DNA of 9,617 nt from assembly GCA_903822375.1 (NCBI GenBank), contig CAIJOU010000406.1, positions 1-9,617 on the forward strand, read 5' to 3'. Positions within the stretch are counted from its first letter, which is position 1, and each line of letters begins with the position of its first letter. The translations under genes and the position numbers were made by a program. Below are positions 1 to 7,360 of this stretch, piece after piece. The DNA is from Candidatus Hydrogenedentota bacterium. GTDB taxonomy: Bacteria; Hydrogenedentota; Hydrogenedentia; Hydrogenedentales; CAITNO01. The notes under the pieces are model-generated. The model saw nothing but the letters and a program-made list of their open reading frames with translations, searched no databases and was not told the DNA's origin.

Positions 1-16
1 CAGGCCAGGCACCCTC

Positions 17-54
17 GTCTGACGCCCCAAATGGTCAGACACCCCCAGCCTGAC
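17..54. repeat. Overlapping inverted repeats downstream of the left-most gene
   Basis: GTCTGAC (17-23) and GTCAGAC (34-40) are perfect 7-base arms around a 10-base loop. GTCAG (34-38) can instead pair with CTGAC (50-54), so two hairpins share the middle arm and exclude each other. The structure begins about 10 bases after the stop of the minus-strand gene ending at 65, so it would lie in that gene's 3' untranslated RNA. No run of T follows on the minus strand, so a classical intrinsic terminator is not supported. It could be a 3'-end stabilising structure or a dispersed intergenic repeat. Confidence 0.45.
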
Positions 55-64
55 ATTGACTGTA

Positions 65-1918
65 TTATTTCATCCTCAGCGACTTGACCAGTTCCAGAAG
101 CCGCCCCTCGACCTGGTCAAACTGAACTTCGCCGCGCTTGTCGATCACGACGGTTTGCGGGATGAAACTCACGCCGTAGTTCTCAAAAGTGACAAAGGGG
201 TCCGCGTCTCTGCCCACAGGAAAGCGCAAACCAAAGCGGCGGACGTACTCGGCCACCTCGTTCGCATCGCTGCCGGCGTCATGCACCGCCACTATGGCCA
301 CGTCGTCCGCAACACCGTCATACAGGTCGTACAGCGCGCGCAACTGGTTCATGCGGTCCGTGGCAAACGGGCTGTCATCAAATCCGCCCCACATCGTCAA
401 CACAACGACCTTACCCCGAAGCTTGTCCAAGTCGAGCGCCGTTGAATTGTACCAATCGGAACATTGGAACTTCGGTGCCGGCTTCCCAAGCAGTTTGGAC
501 AGGTCATTTCGTCCGGCTATCGGCGGCCGTTTGCCCAGGTCCGGCTCGAAGGGCTCCAAACGCAATTCCACCTCCCCGGTTTGGTCCAGATTGATCTTGA
601 ATTCCTTTCGGAGCAGACGAAGCGCATGTTCTGCCTTGAACGTGACCATGTTCTTTTCCGGTTGATAGCCCAGCCGGATTTCAAAAGCACCCTTCTCGTC
701 GGAGAGGAAACGCAGTGGCGGTTCGGCGTCGGAAGACTCGATCAGCACCTTTCCAACGGGCCCCTGACCCTCGGGCACGGTAATGCGCCCCTTAATCACC
801 GGAAGTTCCTTCAGCCGCATGGGCGGGAGTTCCGCCTTGAGCGTCTCCCCCATGTCCACCGGCACCTGCGGCAGGTCGGCCGTCCGGTATCCCGGAGGGG
901 CGCCAAGGAGCAGTGCCCCCTTCGGAGAGCCCACTCTCAGCGTGAACGCCCCGCTGCCGTCGCTGAGGCATTCCTCATAGACCACACCGTTTACGCTGAA
1001 AGAAACATGGGAACCCGGACAGGGTTTGTCTCCCGGAAGCAGCACCTTGCCCGTGAGTGTTCGGGTGACCGGCATTTCAAGGTCTGCCACCGCGCCCTCG
1101 GCCTTCGATGCATCCACGTTTACAGGCACCGGCGCGGCATACTCGGGATGTCGAACGGTGGCCATGTATCCGCCGGGTTCAATGCGCACGCTGTAGAACC
1201 CTTCCGGGTCGGTCACACTTGAGGCAAGTTCCCGCTGTCCGCCAACACCGGCTTCGAAAATGGACACCCGCGCCTTGGCCAGGGGCTTGCCCTGCGCCGT
1301 AACCCGCCCGCGCACCGGCACACCGTCATACAACTGGATGTCCTGCCGCTTGTCGCGCACGGGAAGATAGGCCACATTCGAATCCGCATACTTGTGGTGG
1401 CCGACCACCAGCTTCACAAATCCGCCCGTGGGAACGCAGTCTATGGATATCTCACCCTTGTCGTTGGCGCGAAGCGGGGAGAATCCGTGTTCTGCGAGGT
1501 CTTCCACGGCGACGCCAAACTGGTCCGACACAATCATTGTGCGGATGTGCGCCCCGGGAACAGGGTTGAATTCCCGGTCTGTGACGCGGATGTTCACACT
1601 TGCCGCAGGTCCCAGCACGAGGTCAAATTCCATGTCGCTCACGGGAAGTCCGCTGCGGCCGGCCAAACACAACCCCGCTTTGCGCGCCACCACCTCCGTT
1701 ACCTGTATTTTGACGTCCCCGAAGGAAAACGCGCCATCCTTGCCCGTGGTTTGCTGCAGCACGCGCCGAGACTGGTTCAACCAGACCGTGGCCCCCTCCA
1801 CGGGTGTCTTGTCGGGCATAAGGACGCGCCCCTTGATCGTCAATGCGAACGACGGAACCGCAAAAATTAGAAACATGGCGAGACAGCAAAGCGCCGCCGT
1901 CCTGTGCAGCTGATGCAT
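65..1918 (-). CDS. Secreted carboxypeptidase-regulatory-like repeat protein with redox-dead TlpA-type thioredoxin domain
   Basis: 617-residue exported protein of unknown role. Residues 1-25 are a signal peptide, with likely cleavage after the SFA of VPSFA. About five carboxypeptidase-regulatory-like / Ig-like beta-sandwich repeats follow (roughly 26-95, 105-190, 200-275, 287-360, 373-455), each opening with a GxV...PxxGAxV-type pattern. Residues about 466-617 form a thioredoxin/AhpC-TSA-like domain: LGKPAPKF entry, KVVVLTMW strand, FIPQTVVID segment with the expected cis-proline (P587), and a closing helix. Where TlpA proteins have WCxxC, this one reads WGGFDDSPF (520-528), so both catalytic cysteines are absent; disulfide chemistry is unlikely and a binding or structural role is inferred. 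The start at 1918 is preferred because the signal peptide begins there; an AAAGAG-type ribosome site lies in the 13-base gap after the upstream paralogue's stop, implying co-transcription. An upstream ATG at 2149 would add 77 residues read over the neighbouring gene. Confidence 0.88.
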   Translation of the reverse strand: MHQLHRTAALCCLAMFLIFAVPSFALTIKGRVLMPDKTPVEGATVWLNQSRRVLQQTTGKDGAFSFGDVKIQVTEVVARKAGLCLAGRSGLPVSDMEFDLVLGPAASVNIRVTDREFNPVPGAHIRTMIVSDQFGVAVEDLAEHGFSPLRANDKGEISIDCVPTGGFVKLVVGHHKYADSNVAYLPVRDKRQDIQLYDGVPVRGRVTAQGKPLAKARVSIFEAGVGGQRELASSVTDPEGFYSVRIEPGGYMATVRHPEYAAPVPVNVDASKAEGAVADLEMPVTRTLTGKVLLPGDKPCPGSHVSFSVNGVVYEECLSDGSGAFTLRVGSPKGALLLGAPPGYRTADLPQVPVDMGETLKAELPPMRLKELPVIKGRITVPEGQGPVGKVLIESSDAEPPLRFLSDEKGAFEIRLGYQPEKNMVTFKAEHALRLLRKEFKINLDQTGEVELRLEPFEPDLGKRPPIAGRNDLSKLLGKPAPKFQCSDWYNSTALDLDKLRGKVVVLTMWGGFDDSPFATDRMNQLRALYDLYDGVADDVAIVAVHDAGSDANEVAEYVRRFGLRFPVGRDADPFVTFENYGVSFIPQTVVIDKRGEVQFDQVEGRLLELVKSLRMK

Positions 1919-1931
1919 TCTTATTCTCTTT

Positions 1932-3941
1932 CTATTGCGTGGAAACGATGGAGCGAAGCGGCGGCAAACCGAAAGTGCGCAGCGATATTGCGCCGTTTGC
2001 GTCAAGCAGATAGGTCGTCGCGGCACCGGCCGGGACGCCGGCGAACACGGGCAACGGGGCGTCCTTGCACGCATAGCCGCCGCGGACAACCACGGCGGCA
2101 TCCCAACCCGTACGTTTTGCGCCGCGCAGTGCCTGGTCAAGTCCCTCAATCACGGGGCCGGCCTCGCCCTGGTCACAAAAGACGACCAGAGAGGGGCGGC
2201 CGCTCTGTTTATTTACCGTACCGCAAACGGTCTTCACATCCCTCCAGTGGGCCAAGTCGAAGCCGCCCCCACCGCGCTCGCTTTTTGCGGTGCCGGATAC
2301 GGTGAGTGTGCCCAGGTCCTTCGACTCTTTCGGAGCCAGATTGAAATTGGCCGATTCCCCCTGACCGCCCGACCCGGCCACAGCACATCGCTGGGGCACG
2401 CCCGCCACCACCGCGTCCCAACGGAAACGGCCTTCGGCATCCGTTACGGTGCGCCACAAGAGCAGCGGGTCGTCCACCGGGCTGTCCGGGAAGGCCGCGC
2501 CCACAACCGCATCGGGCACGGGCTTTCCCTTCTCGTTCACCACCACCCCCGTAACGCTTGCATGGGGCACAAGTTTCACCTTTGCCCCCGTCGCCGACGC
2601 CCGGTCCAGCGCGAATACCGCCCCTGCGCCTTTCGAGGGATGCTCGGCAATCCCAATGATGCGTCCGTCCTGCGGAAGATTGACCACATGAATCTGTGCC
2701 CAGCCGTTGTCGTCGGTCGTCAGCCAGCCAAACTGCCACGGGCGCACCAGCGTAATGACGGCCCCGGCCACCGGTGTCGATTCATCCTCGTCAACCAACT
2801 GCACCTTGTAGGTGGGCAGGGGCACGAGCCACATGCCGGGCAGTTCCACCGGGGCACCCGGCTGGACCGACACCCGCATCGCGCGCGGGTCCGGCGGCAG
2901 AAAGCCCGGCGTTGCGTCAAAGTAAAGTATGTTCTCACCCTCGGCCGCCGCCATGCGGAATGCTCCCTTGGCATTGGTGCGCACCATCGCCGCCACATTT
3001 CCCCCGCTCTCCAGACGGATGCGCACCCCCTCCACGGGATTGCCCGAAACCGCGTCGCCGATGCTGCCCCGTATCTCTCCGGCGCCCGCCAAACCAAGCG
3101 CTATAGTCTGTTCCGGCAACTCTCCCGAAACCGTCACCTTTTGCCAGCCCGCCGTGGTCTGGCCCACCGCCGTCGCCTGGCACAAATATACCCCGGGCTC
3201 AAGACGTAGCGAGATGGAACCAAAACCGTCCGTCCGTGCGACGGAGGTGTCATGGGGCGGCTGTGCGTTTCGAATCACCACCACTGAACCGGATACCGGG
3301 GCCTGACTCTGGCGCGATCTAACCTCGCCACGAACCAACACGCCCTGTGTCATTTTTATCTTCACGTTGCTCTGGCCTGCGGAAAGATCATCCACCGCCT
3401 CCTGGGCATAGTCCGGATGACCCACCTTGATCGCCACCGCCCCGCCCTGCGGAAGCCCGTCAATCTTGAACTTGCCCTGCGCGTCACTCTTGGGCTCTGA
3501 TACGCCAAACGCGGTGAGCTTTGCCAGCGGGATCCCCACTTTGGAGGGGCGCACCAACGCGATCCGGGTAATGCGCGCGCCGGACACGGGGTCCCCCTTG
3601 TCGTTCACAACGGTTCCGCTGATCGAGGCGGCCGCCGCAAGGGTCAATTGCACCGGCGCGGACGTTTCTCCCAGGGCGAGCGTCAGGTGTTCACCGGCAA
3701 AGCCGAAGCCCGCGGCAAAGGCAAACACGCCGACGGCCCCCTGAAAGGCTCCCTGCGCGCTAAAGCGCCCCTCCCCATCCACCTTCGCCTCAACCAACTC
3801 GCCTCCAAGCCCGGGTTCAACAAACACCCGTGCAGACGCGGCCCCAGTCCCGGAACTGTCCACGACCTGTCCCGTAATGACCGTAGTCTGCGCCACACAA
3901 GCCCCGCAGAACACCAAGACCGCAATAGCTCTCCAAACCAT
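1932..3941 (-). CDS. Secreted carboxypeptidase-regulatory-like repeat protein, tandem paralogue
   Basis: 669-residue exported protein of unknown role. The N-terminus has a signal peptide (hydrophobic AIAVLVFCGACVA, probable cleavage before Q18; the cysteines do not make a canonical lipobox). About six carboxypeptidase-regulatory-like beta-sandwich repeats follow (roughly 20-100, 104-196, 200-275, 288-365, 377-447, 452-540), for example SISGTVVNDKGDPVSGARI and SVTGVVVNEKGKPVPDAVV. Residues about 555-669 alternate predicted strands and helices (SLVVFCD, VIEGLDQALRGA, DAAVVVRGG, TTYLLDANG), which resembles a strongly diverged thioredoxin fold with no CxxC. It aligns by eye with the downstream gene: VGHPDYA...GVLVRGEV here against VGHHKYA...GVPVRGRV there, so the two look like an old tandem duplication. 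The start is supported by AAGGGG about 9 bases upstream of ATG. The sandwich domains may bind polysaccharide or protein at the cell surface; that is inference. Confidence 0.88.
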   Translation of the reverse strand: MVWRAIAVLVFCGACVAQTTVITGQVVDSSGTGAASARVFVEPGLGGELVEAKVDGEGRFSAQGAFQGAVGVFAFAAGFGFAGEHLTLALGETSAPVQLTLAAAASISGTVVNDKGDPVSGARITRIALVRPSKVGIPLAKLTAFGVSEPKSDAQGKFKIDGLPQGGAVAIKVGHPDYAQEAVDDLSAGQSNVKIKMTQGVLVRGEVRSRQSQAPVSGSVVVIRNAQPPHDTSVARTDGFGSISLRLEPGVYLCQATAVGQTTAGWQKVTVSGELPEQTIALGLAGAGEIRGSIGDAVSGNPVEGVRIRLESGGNVAAMVRTNAKGAFRMAAAEGENILYFDATPGFLPPDPRAMRVSVQPGAPVELPGMWLVPLPTYKVQLVDEDESTPVAGAVITLVRPWQFGWLTTDDNGWAQIHVVNLPQDGRIIGIAEHPSKGAGAVFALDRASATGAKVKLVPHASVTGVVVNEKGKPVPDAVVGAAFPDSPVDDPLLLWRTVTDAEGRFRWDAVVAGVPQRCAVAGSGGQGESANFNLAPKESKDLGTLTVSGTAKSERGGGGFDLAHWRDVKTVCGTVNKQSGRPSLVVFCDQGEAGPVIEGLDQALRGAKRTGWDAAVVVRGGYACKDAPLPVFAGVPAGAATTYLLDANGAISLRTFGLPPLRSIVSTQ

Positions 3942-3960
3942 GAACTATCCCCTTATGGTC
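3942..3960 (-). promoter_or_regulatory. Ribosome binding site of the 669-residue paralogue
   Basis: Read on the minus strand, AAGGGGATAGTTC immediately precedes the ATG at 3941. The AAGGGG core is about 7 to 9 bases from the start codon and fixes this as the initiation site. Confidence 0.6.
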
Positions 3961-3963
3961 ACG

Positions 3964-3998
3964 CCAATTCCTAATTCCTAATTCCTAATTCCCAATTC
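3964..3998. repeat. Five-unit heptanucleotide tandem repeat (CTAATTC)
   Basis: The units read CCAATTC, CTAATTC, CTAATTC, CTAATTC, CCAATTC: three identical 7-base copies flanked by two that differ at one position. On the minus strand the core is GAATTAG. The array overlaps the last two bases of the TGA stop of the oxidoreductase gene and fills much of the 55-bp gap before the next start. Being AT-rich, it stands out sharply from the GC-rich surroundings. It resembles the short tandemly repeated repetitive sequences with 7-bp units described in some bacteria; copy number could change the gene spacing. Confidence 0.85.
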
Positions 3999-5271
3999 AA
4001 ACAACAATCTCCCCCTTCTCCGCATCATAAACCGCTGTCTTCTTCCCGCGCCATGCGGCCATGCCCATGAGCAGCGCCGTCTGCGTGTGGAAGGCAAGAC
4101 TGGGCCCGCTCTCCAGCGTGCGCGCACCCGTCCGGGCACATTCCACGAGATTCCGCATCAGATACAGCACATTATAGCCGTGTTCGATGGGGAAGCGCTG
4201 TTCCTTTCTGCCCATGCCGCGCACACTGTCATCGGGAATGAAAAGGATGTCATTGTCCTGAATCGTCAGCGCGCCGTCCCACCCGCGAATCACGGGAATG
4301 CGAATGTCGTCGCGTCCGCCGGTGCCCTGATAGCTGCTGCCCTGTGTCCCCAGCACCGCAACCGAGATCTTCTCGGGATATTCGACGAACATGTTAAACG
4401 TGTCGGGCACCTCCCGCTCCGGATAGCGGTAAATGCCGCCCGTGGCCACCACCTGCGAGGGATGGGTCACGCCGAGGATGTCAATCACCTGCGTGAGCAC
4501 GTGGGGATACAGGTCCGTCACCGGGCCGCCCGCGTAATCCTCATACATGCGCCAGCGGAAGTACCGGCTCACATCAAAAGGCCGCTTTGGCGCATCCCCC
4601 AGGAATTCATCCCACAGCAGGTCCGGACCCGGTTTCGCGTCCGGATCATCAATGGGCATGCCCCGCTCACCAAAGTCGCCCGTGCGGAAAATGCCGCATT
4701 CCGCGTGGATGGGCTGGCCGATGATGCCGTCCTTCACCAGTTGCTTCATCTGGTGGTAGGCCGTGTCCGACATGCGCTGTGCGCCCAACTGAAACGCGCC
4801 GGGTGCCTTCGCCGCCACTTCCGCCAGTCTCTTCGTCAATTCCCATTGCCGCCAGTGCGTCAGCGGTTTCTCGCAGTAGACATGCTTGCCCGCTTCCAGC
4901 GCCGCGATGGCCATGTATCCGTGATGATGGTCCGGCGTGGCAATGGTCACCATGTCCACCGCCGGGTCTTTCAGCAACTCATGGTAGTCGCTGTATTCGT
5001 GCAGCGGCCTGCCGATCTTCTCCGCCTTCTTCCTGAGCCGCGGACGGTATATGTCGCAAAGGGCGACAATCTCCACCGTTTTGTCCGTCTTCTCCATTTC
5101 CATCAGCGTCGCGATATGCGTTTCCGAACGCCCCCCGCACCCGATAACCCCCACGCCGAGCCGCTCATTCGGGCTCTTCACCGGCGTCCCCTGCGCCACG
5201 GCCCCCGCCGCCAAAGCCGACACCATGGCCCCGGCCATAAACTCCCTGCGGTCCATGTTGCCTGCCTGCAT
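3997..5271 (-). CDS. Tat-exported Gfo/Idh/MocA-family oxidoreductase
   Basis: 424-residue NAD(P)-dependent sugar- or polyol-type dehydrogenase; the substrate cannot be told from sequence. The N-terminus carries a twin-arginine signal, MDRREFMAGAM followed by a hydrophobic, Ala-rich stretch ending AVA, so export as a folded protein with bound cofactor is expected. The Rossmann fold follows: GVGVIGCGGR (39-48) is the dinucleotide loop and ATPDHHH (111-117) the typical strand-4 region. EKP at 134-136 is the family signature, with K135 the conserved lysine. The C-terminal alpha/beta domain contains GGPVTDLYPHVLTQVID (about 248-264); D253 and H257 match the conserved acid/histidine pair. The start is chosen at 5271 because GGGAGAGG lies 7 bases upstream; the ATG at 5256 also keeps the Tat motif but has a weaker ribosome site, and the ATG at 5325 adds a basic leader with no support. 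Tat-exported members of this family are abundant in planctomycetes and relatives. It heads the block containing the two repeat proteins. Confidence 0.93.
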   Translation of the reverse strand: MQAGNMDRREFMAGAMVSALAAGAVAQGTPVKSPNERLGVGVIGCGGRSETHIATLMEMEKTDKTVEIVALCDIYRPRLRKKAEKIGRPLHEYSDYHELLKDPAVDMVTIATPDHHHGYMAIAALEAGKHVYCEKPLTHWRQWELTKRLAEVAAKAPGAFQLGAQRMSDTAYHQMKQLVKDGIIGQPIHAECGIFRTGDFGERGMPIDDPDAKPGPDLLWDEFLGDAPKRPFDVSRYFRWRMYEDYAGGPVTDLYPHVLTQVIDILGVTHPSQVVATGGIYRYPEREVPDTFNMFVEYPEKISVAVLGTQGSSYQGTGGRDDIRIPVIRGWDGALTIQDNDILFIPDDSVRGMGRKEQRFPIEHGYNVLYLMRNLVECARTGARTLESGPSLAFHTQTALLMGMAAWRGKKTAVYDAEKGEIVV

Positions 5272-5352
5272 AAAGCCTCTCCCGCGCTTCTCTGCCTGCC
5301 TCAAAGAAACACGTTTCAATCGCACAGGTGTGGCAGGTCAACGTTTCCGGCC

Positions 5353-5382
5353 ATTATAAGCAACCGCAGGAAGATATGAAAA
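5353..5382 (-). promoter_or_regulatory. Candidate sigma70-type promoter for the oxidoreductase block
   Basis: On the minus strand TATAAT (5358-5353) is a perfect -10 box. TTTTCA (5382-5377) lies 18 bases upstream and matches the -35 consensus TTGACA at 4 of 6 positions. Transcription would start about 75 bases before the oxidoreductase ATG at 5271. Confidence 0.45.
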
Positions 5383-5408
5383 TCCTGAAACGCCACCAAC
5401 CAAGGCTG

Positions 5409-5438
5409 TTGACTCACTCTGCATCGAATCTTTACCAT
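5409..5438 (+). promoter_or_regulatory. Weak candidate promoter for the acyl-CoA synthetase
   Basis: TTGACT (5409-5414) matches the -35 consensus at 5 of 6 positions; TACCAT (5433-5438) matches -10 at 4 of 6, with an 18-base spacer. The start codon is about 125 bases downstream, so the leader would be long. Confidence 0.25.
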
Positions 5439-5562
5439 TTGCACACGTTTTGCCCCGCTCTCACATCCCGGCTCTGCAGCCGCGGTTGGCCATGGCATAA
5501 AAGTCTTTCTCAGCAGGTCTTGGTACGCGTCTGGACCTGCATTGACGTAAAGGAACCCGGTA

Positions 5563-7242
5563 ATGGACGAAAAGCCTTTCGTGGATGGTCTGACCATAGG
5601 TGCGGTTCTTGAACGGACCGTTGCCGCCCATGGGGACCACGACGCGGTCGTGTTCCCGGAACTGAACCTGCGCTGGTCCTATGCGGAGTTTCTCGACAGG
5701 GTAAAGCGGATGGGACGGGCCTTGATGGCCTTGGGCATTGCGCCGGGAGACCACGTCGGTATCTGGAGCACCAACTGGCCCGAATGGCTGCTGGCACAGT
5801 TCTCAACCGCCTACATCGGCGCCGTCCTGGTCAACGTGAACCCCGCCTACCGCCTGCATGAGGTGGATTTCATTCTCCGCGCCGCCGACATCAAGGTGCT
5901 GCTGCTGACCGACGTCTTCAAACACAGCAACTATGAAAACATGATGGCGGAACTGCTGCCGGAACTCGACGGTGTGCTTTTCGACGAACAGGAGCGGCAT
6001 GGCCGATTTCCGCAGCTTGAGCATGTGGTCAGCATCAAGAACACGCCCGCATTCCGGGGAATCTGGCCCTGGAACGAGTTCATTTCCCAGTCCCACCAGG
6101 TCCACGAGGCGCAACTGGCGGAACGGACCGGCCAGGTCTGTTTCAGCATGCCGGCCAATATTCAATACACGTCCGGCACCACCGGCAGTCCAAAAGGCGC
6201 GACCCTGTCCCACCGCAACCTGCTTATGAACGCCTATCACATCGGCGGCCGCCAGCACTTCACCGAGAACGACCGGGTCTGCATTCCCGTGCCTTTTTAC
6301 CATTGTTTCGGGTGCGTCCTTGCAACCATGACCTGCATGATCCGCGGTGCGGCCATGGTGATTCCCGCAGAATCGTTCGACCCGCAAAGAACGCTCGCCG
6401 CCGTCGAAAAGGAGCGCTGCACCGCCCTCTACGGCGTGCCGACCATGTTCAACGCCGAACTGAACCTGCCCAACTTCGACGAGTATGATTTGGACACCCT
6501 GCGCACGGGCATCATGGCCGGCAGCCCCTGCCCCATCGAGTTGATGAAGCATGTGACGCAACTCATGCATTTGACCGAACTCACCATTGCCTACGGGTTG
6601 ACGGAATTCTCGCCGGTGATCACGCAAACCGAGACCACGGACCCCATTGAAGTGCGCGTGGGCACCGTGGGCGCGACCCTGCCCGGCGTGGAGGTGCGCA
6701 TCGTGAGCCCCGAGACCGGCGAGGACGCCCCGGAGGGCGAGCCCGGCGAACTGTGGGCGCGCGGTCACGGGGTAATGCTCGGCTACTACAAGGACCCTGA
6801 CGCAACGGCGTTGACGATCACACCCGATGGATGGCTGCGCACCGGGGACTTGGCGACGCGCACACCCGCGGGGCATTACCGGATCACCGGCCGCATCAAG
6901 GACATGATTATCCGCGGCGGCGAGAATATCTATCCGCGGGAAATAGAAGAGTTTCTGCTCACCCATCCCAAGATCTACGACGCGCAAATCGTGGGACTGC
7001 CGGACGTCCACTACGGCGAGCAGGTCTCCGCGTGGGTCATACGAAAAGACCCCTCCCTGACTGCCGAAGAGATTAAGGCCTTCTGCAAGGGCGAGATCGC
7101 CCACTACAAGATACCGTATTACATCGCCTTCGTCGATGAATTCCCGCTGACCGTGTCAAACAAGATACAGAAGTTCAAACTCCGCGAGATGGGAATTGAG
7201 AAGTACGCACTCAACGTTGCCGCCAAGACGGAGACCGCCTGA
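5563..7242 (+). CDS. Acyl-CoA synthetase, AMP-forming (ACSF2 / medium-chain fatty acid-CoA ligase type)
   Basis: 559-residue cytoplasmic enzyme of the adenylate-forming (ANL) superfamily. It activates a carboxylic acid, most likely a medium- or long-chain fatty acid, to acyl-AMP with ATP and transfers it to CoA. All core motifs are present: P-loop YTSGTTGSPKG (202-212), YGLTE (344-348, E348 for Mg-ATP), TGD (427-429, D429 for ribose), the hinge region GRIKDMIIRGGENIYP (443-458), and the catalytic lysine K534. That lysine sits in SNKIQKFK, where Asn replaces the usual Gly before Lys. The segment PFYHCFGCVLATMTCM and the run AGSPCPIELM closely resemble ACSF2-type enzymes as I recall them. Length is normal for the family and no signal peptide is seen. 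AAAGGA (5549-5554) lies about 8 bases before the ATG, supporting this start. The gene stands alone on its strand, with no beta-oxidation partner in view. Exact chain length is unknown. Confidence 0.95.
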   Translation: MDEKPFVDGLTIGAVLERTVAAHGDHDAVVFPELNLRWSYAEFLDRVKRMGRALMALGIAPGDHVGIWSTNWPEWLLAQFSTAYIGAVLVNVNPAYRLHEVDFILRAADIKVLLLTDVFKHSNYENMMAELLPELDGVLFDEQERHGRFPQLEHVVSIKNTPAFRGIWPWNEFISQSHQVHEAQLAERTGQVCFSMPANIQYTSGTTGSPKGATLSHRNLLMNAYHIGGRQHFTENDRVCIPVPFYHCFGCVLATMTCMIRGAAMVIPAESFDPQRTLAAVEKERCTALYGVPTMFNAELNLPNFDEYDLDTLRTGIMAGSPCPIELMKHVTQLMHLTELTIAYGLTEFSPVITQTETTDPIEVRVGTVGATLPGVEVRIVSPETGEDAPEGEPGELWARGHGVMLGYYKDPDATALTITPDGWLRTGDLATRTPAGHYRITGRIKDMIIRGGENIYPREIEEFLLTHPKIYDAQIVGLPDVHYGEQVSAWVIRKDPSLTAEEIKAFCKGEIAHYKIPYYIAFVDEFPLTVSNKIQKFKLREMGIEKYALNVAAKTETA

Positions 7243-7265
7243 CGTTACAGTTTCATAGCTCATCT

Positions 7266-7316
7266 CGTTCCCAAGTTGAACTTGGGAACGCACTTGTCGG
7301 CGAAGTTGCACTTCGC
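7266..7316. repeat. Two-hairpin repeat between convergent genes (REP/MITE-like)
   Basis: CGTTCCCAAGTT (7266-7277) and AACTTGGGAACG (7279-7290) are perfect 12-base inverted arms around one central base. Ten bases further GCGAAGT (7300-7306) and ACTTCGC (7310-7316) form a second hairpin with a 3-base loop. The element fills the 118-bp gap between the convergent acyl-CoA synthetase and glycosidase genes. Paired hairpins of this style, with a TTGGGAACG arm, recur as dispersed intergenic repeats in several bacterial groups as far as I recall. It could act as a two-way transcription barrier, but it lacks the T-tract of an intrinsic terminator. Confidence 0.8.
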
Positions 7317-7360
7317 AAAGCCCAAGCGTGTTTCCCATACGCCGCATACTTGCCATCTCC

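Larger units (their letters stand above)
5272..5562. other. Divergent intergenic region between oxidoreductase and acyl-CoA synthetase
   Basis: This 291-bp stretch separates two divergently transcribed genes and should hold both promoters. Short open frames run through it, but none has a convincing ribosome site or protein-like composition. The minus-strand promoter candidate is listed separately. For the plus strand the best candidate is TTGACT (5409-5414) with TACCAT (5433-5438) after an 18-base spacer, which is only moderate. Confidence 0.6.

Noticed and set aside
1919..2149. 77-codon N-terminal extension of the left-most gene starting at 2149
   Set aside because: It reads out of frame over the end of the neighbouring paralogue, and the composition (Arg/Cys/Pro rich) is typical of a shadow frame. 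A clean signal peptide begins at 1918.
1935..3209. 424-codon open frame on the plus strand
   Set aside because: It is antisense to the 669-residue repeat protein; low-complexity Arg/His-rich translation without a domain.
4087..5379. 430-codon open frame on the plus strand
   Set aside because: It is antisense to the oxidoreductase, which has clear family motifs. Its His/Arg-rich translation is typical of a GC-rich reverse frame.
5803..7104. 433-codon open frame on the minus strand
   Set aside because: It is antisense to the acyl-CoA synthetase with all catalytic motifs; no recognisable domain or ribosome site.
7266..7316. Classical intrinsic terminator for the convergent genes
   Set aside because: The hairpins are strong, but neither strand has a T-tract after them, so only a repeat element is called.
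7156..7356. 66-codon minus-strand frame across the convergent gap
   Set aside because: It runs through the two-hairpin repeat and into the end of the acyl-CoA synthetase; its sequence is only a translation of the repeat.
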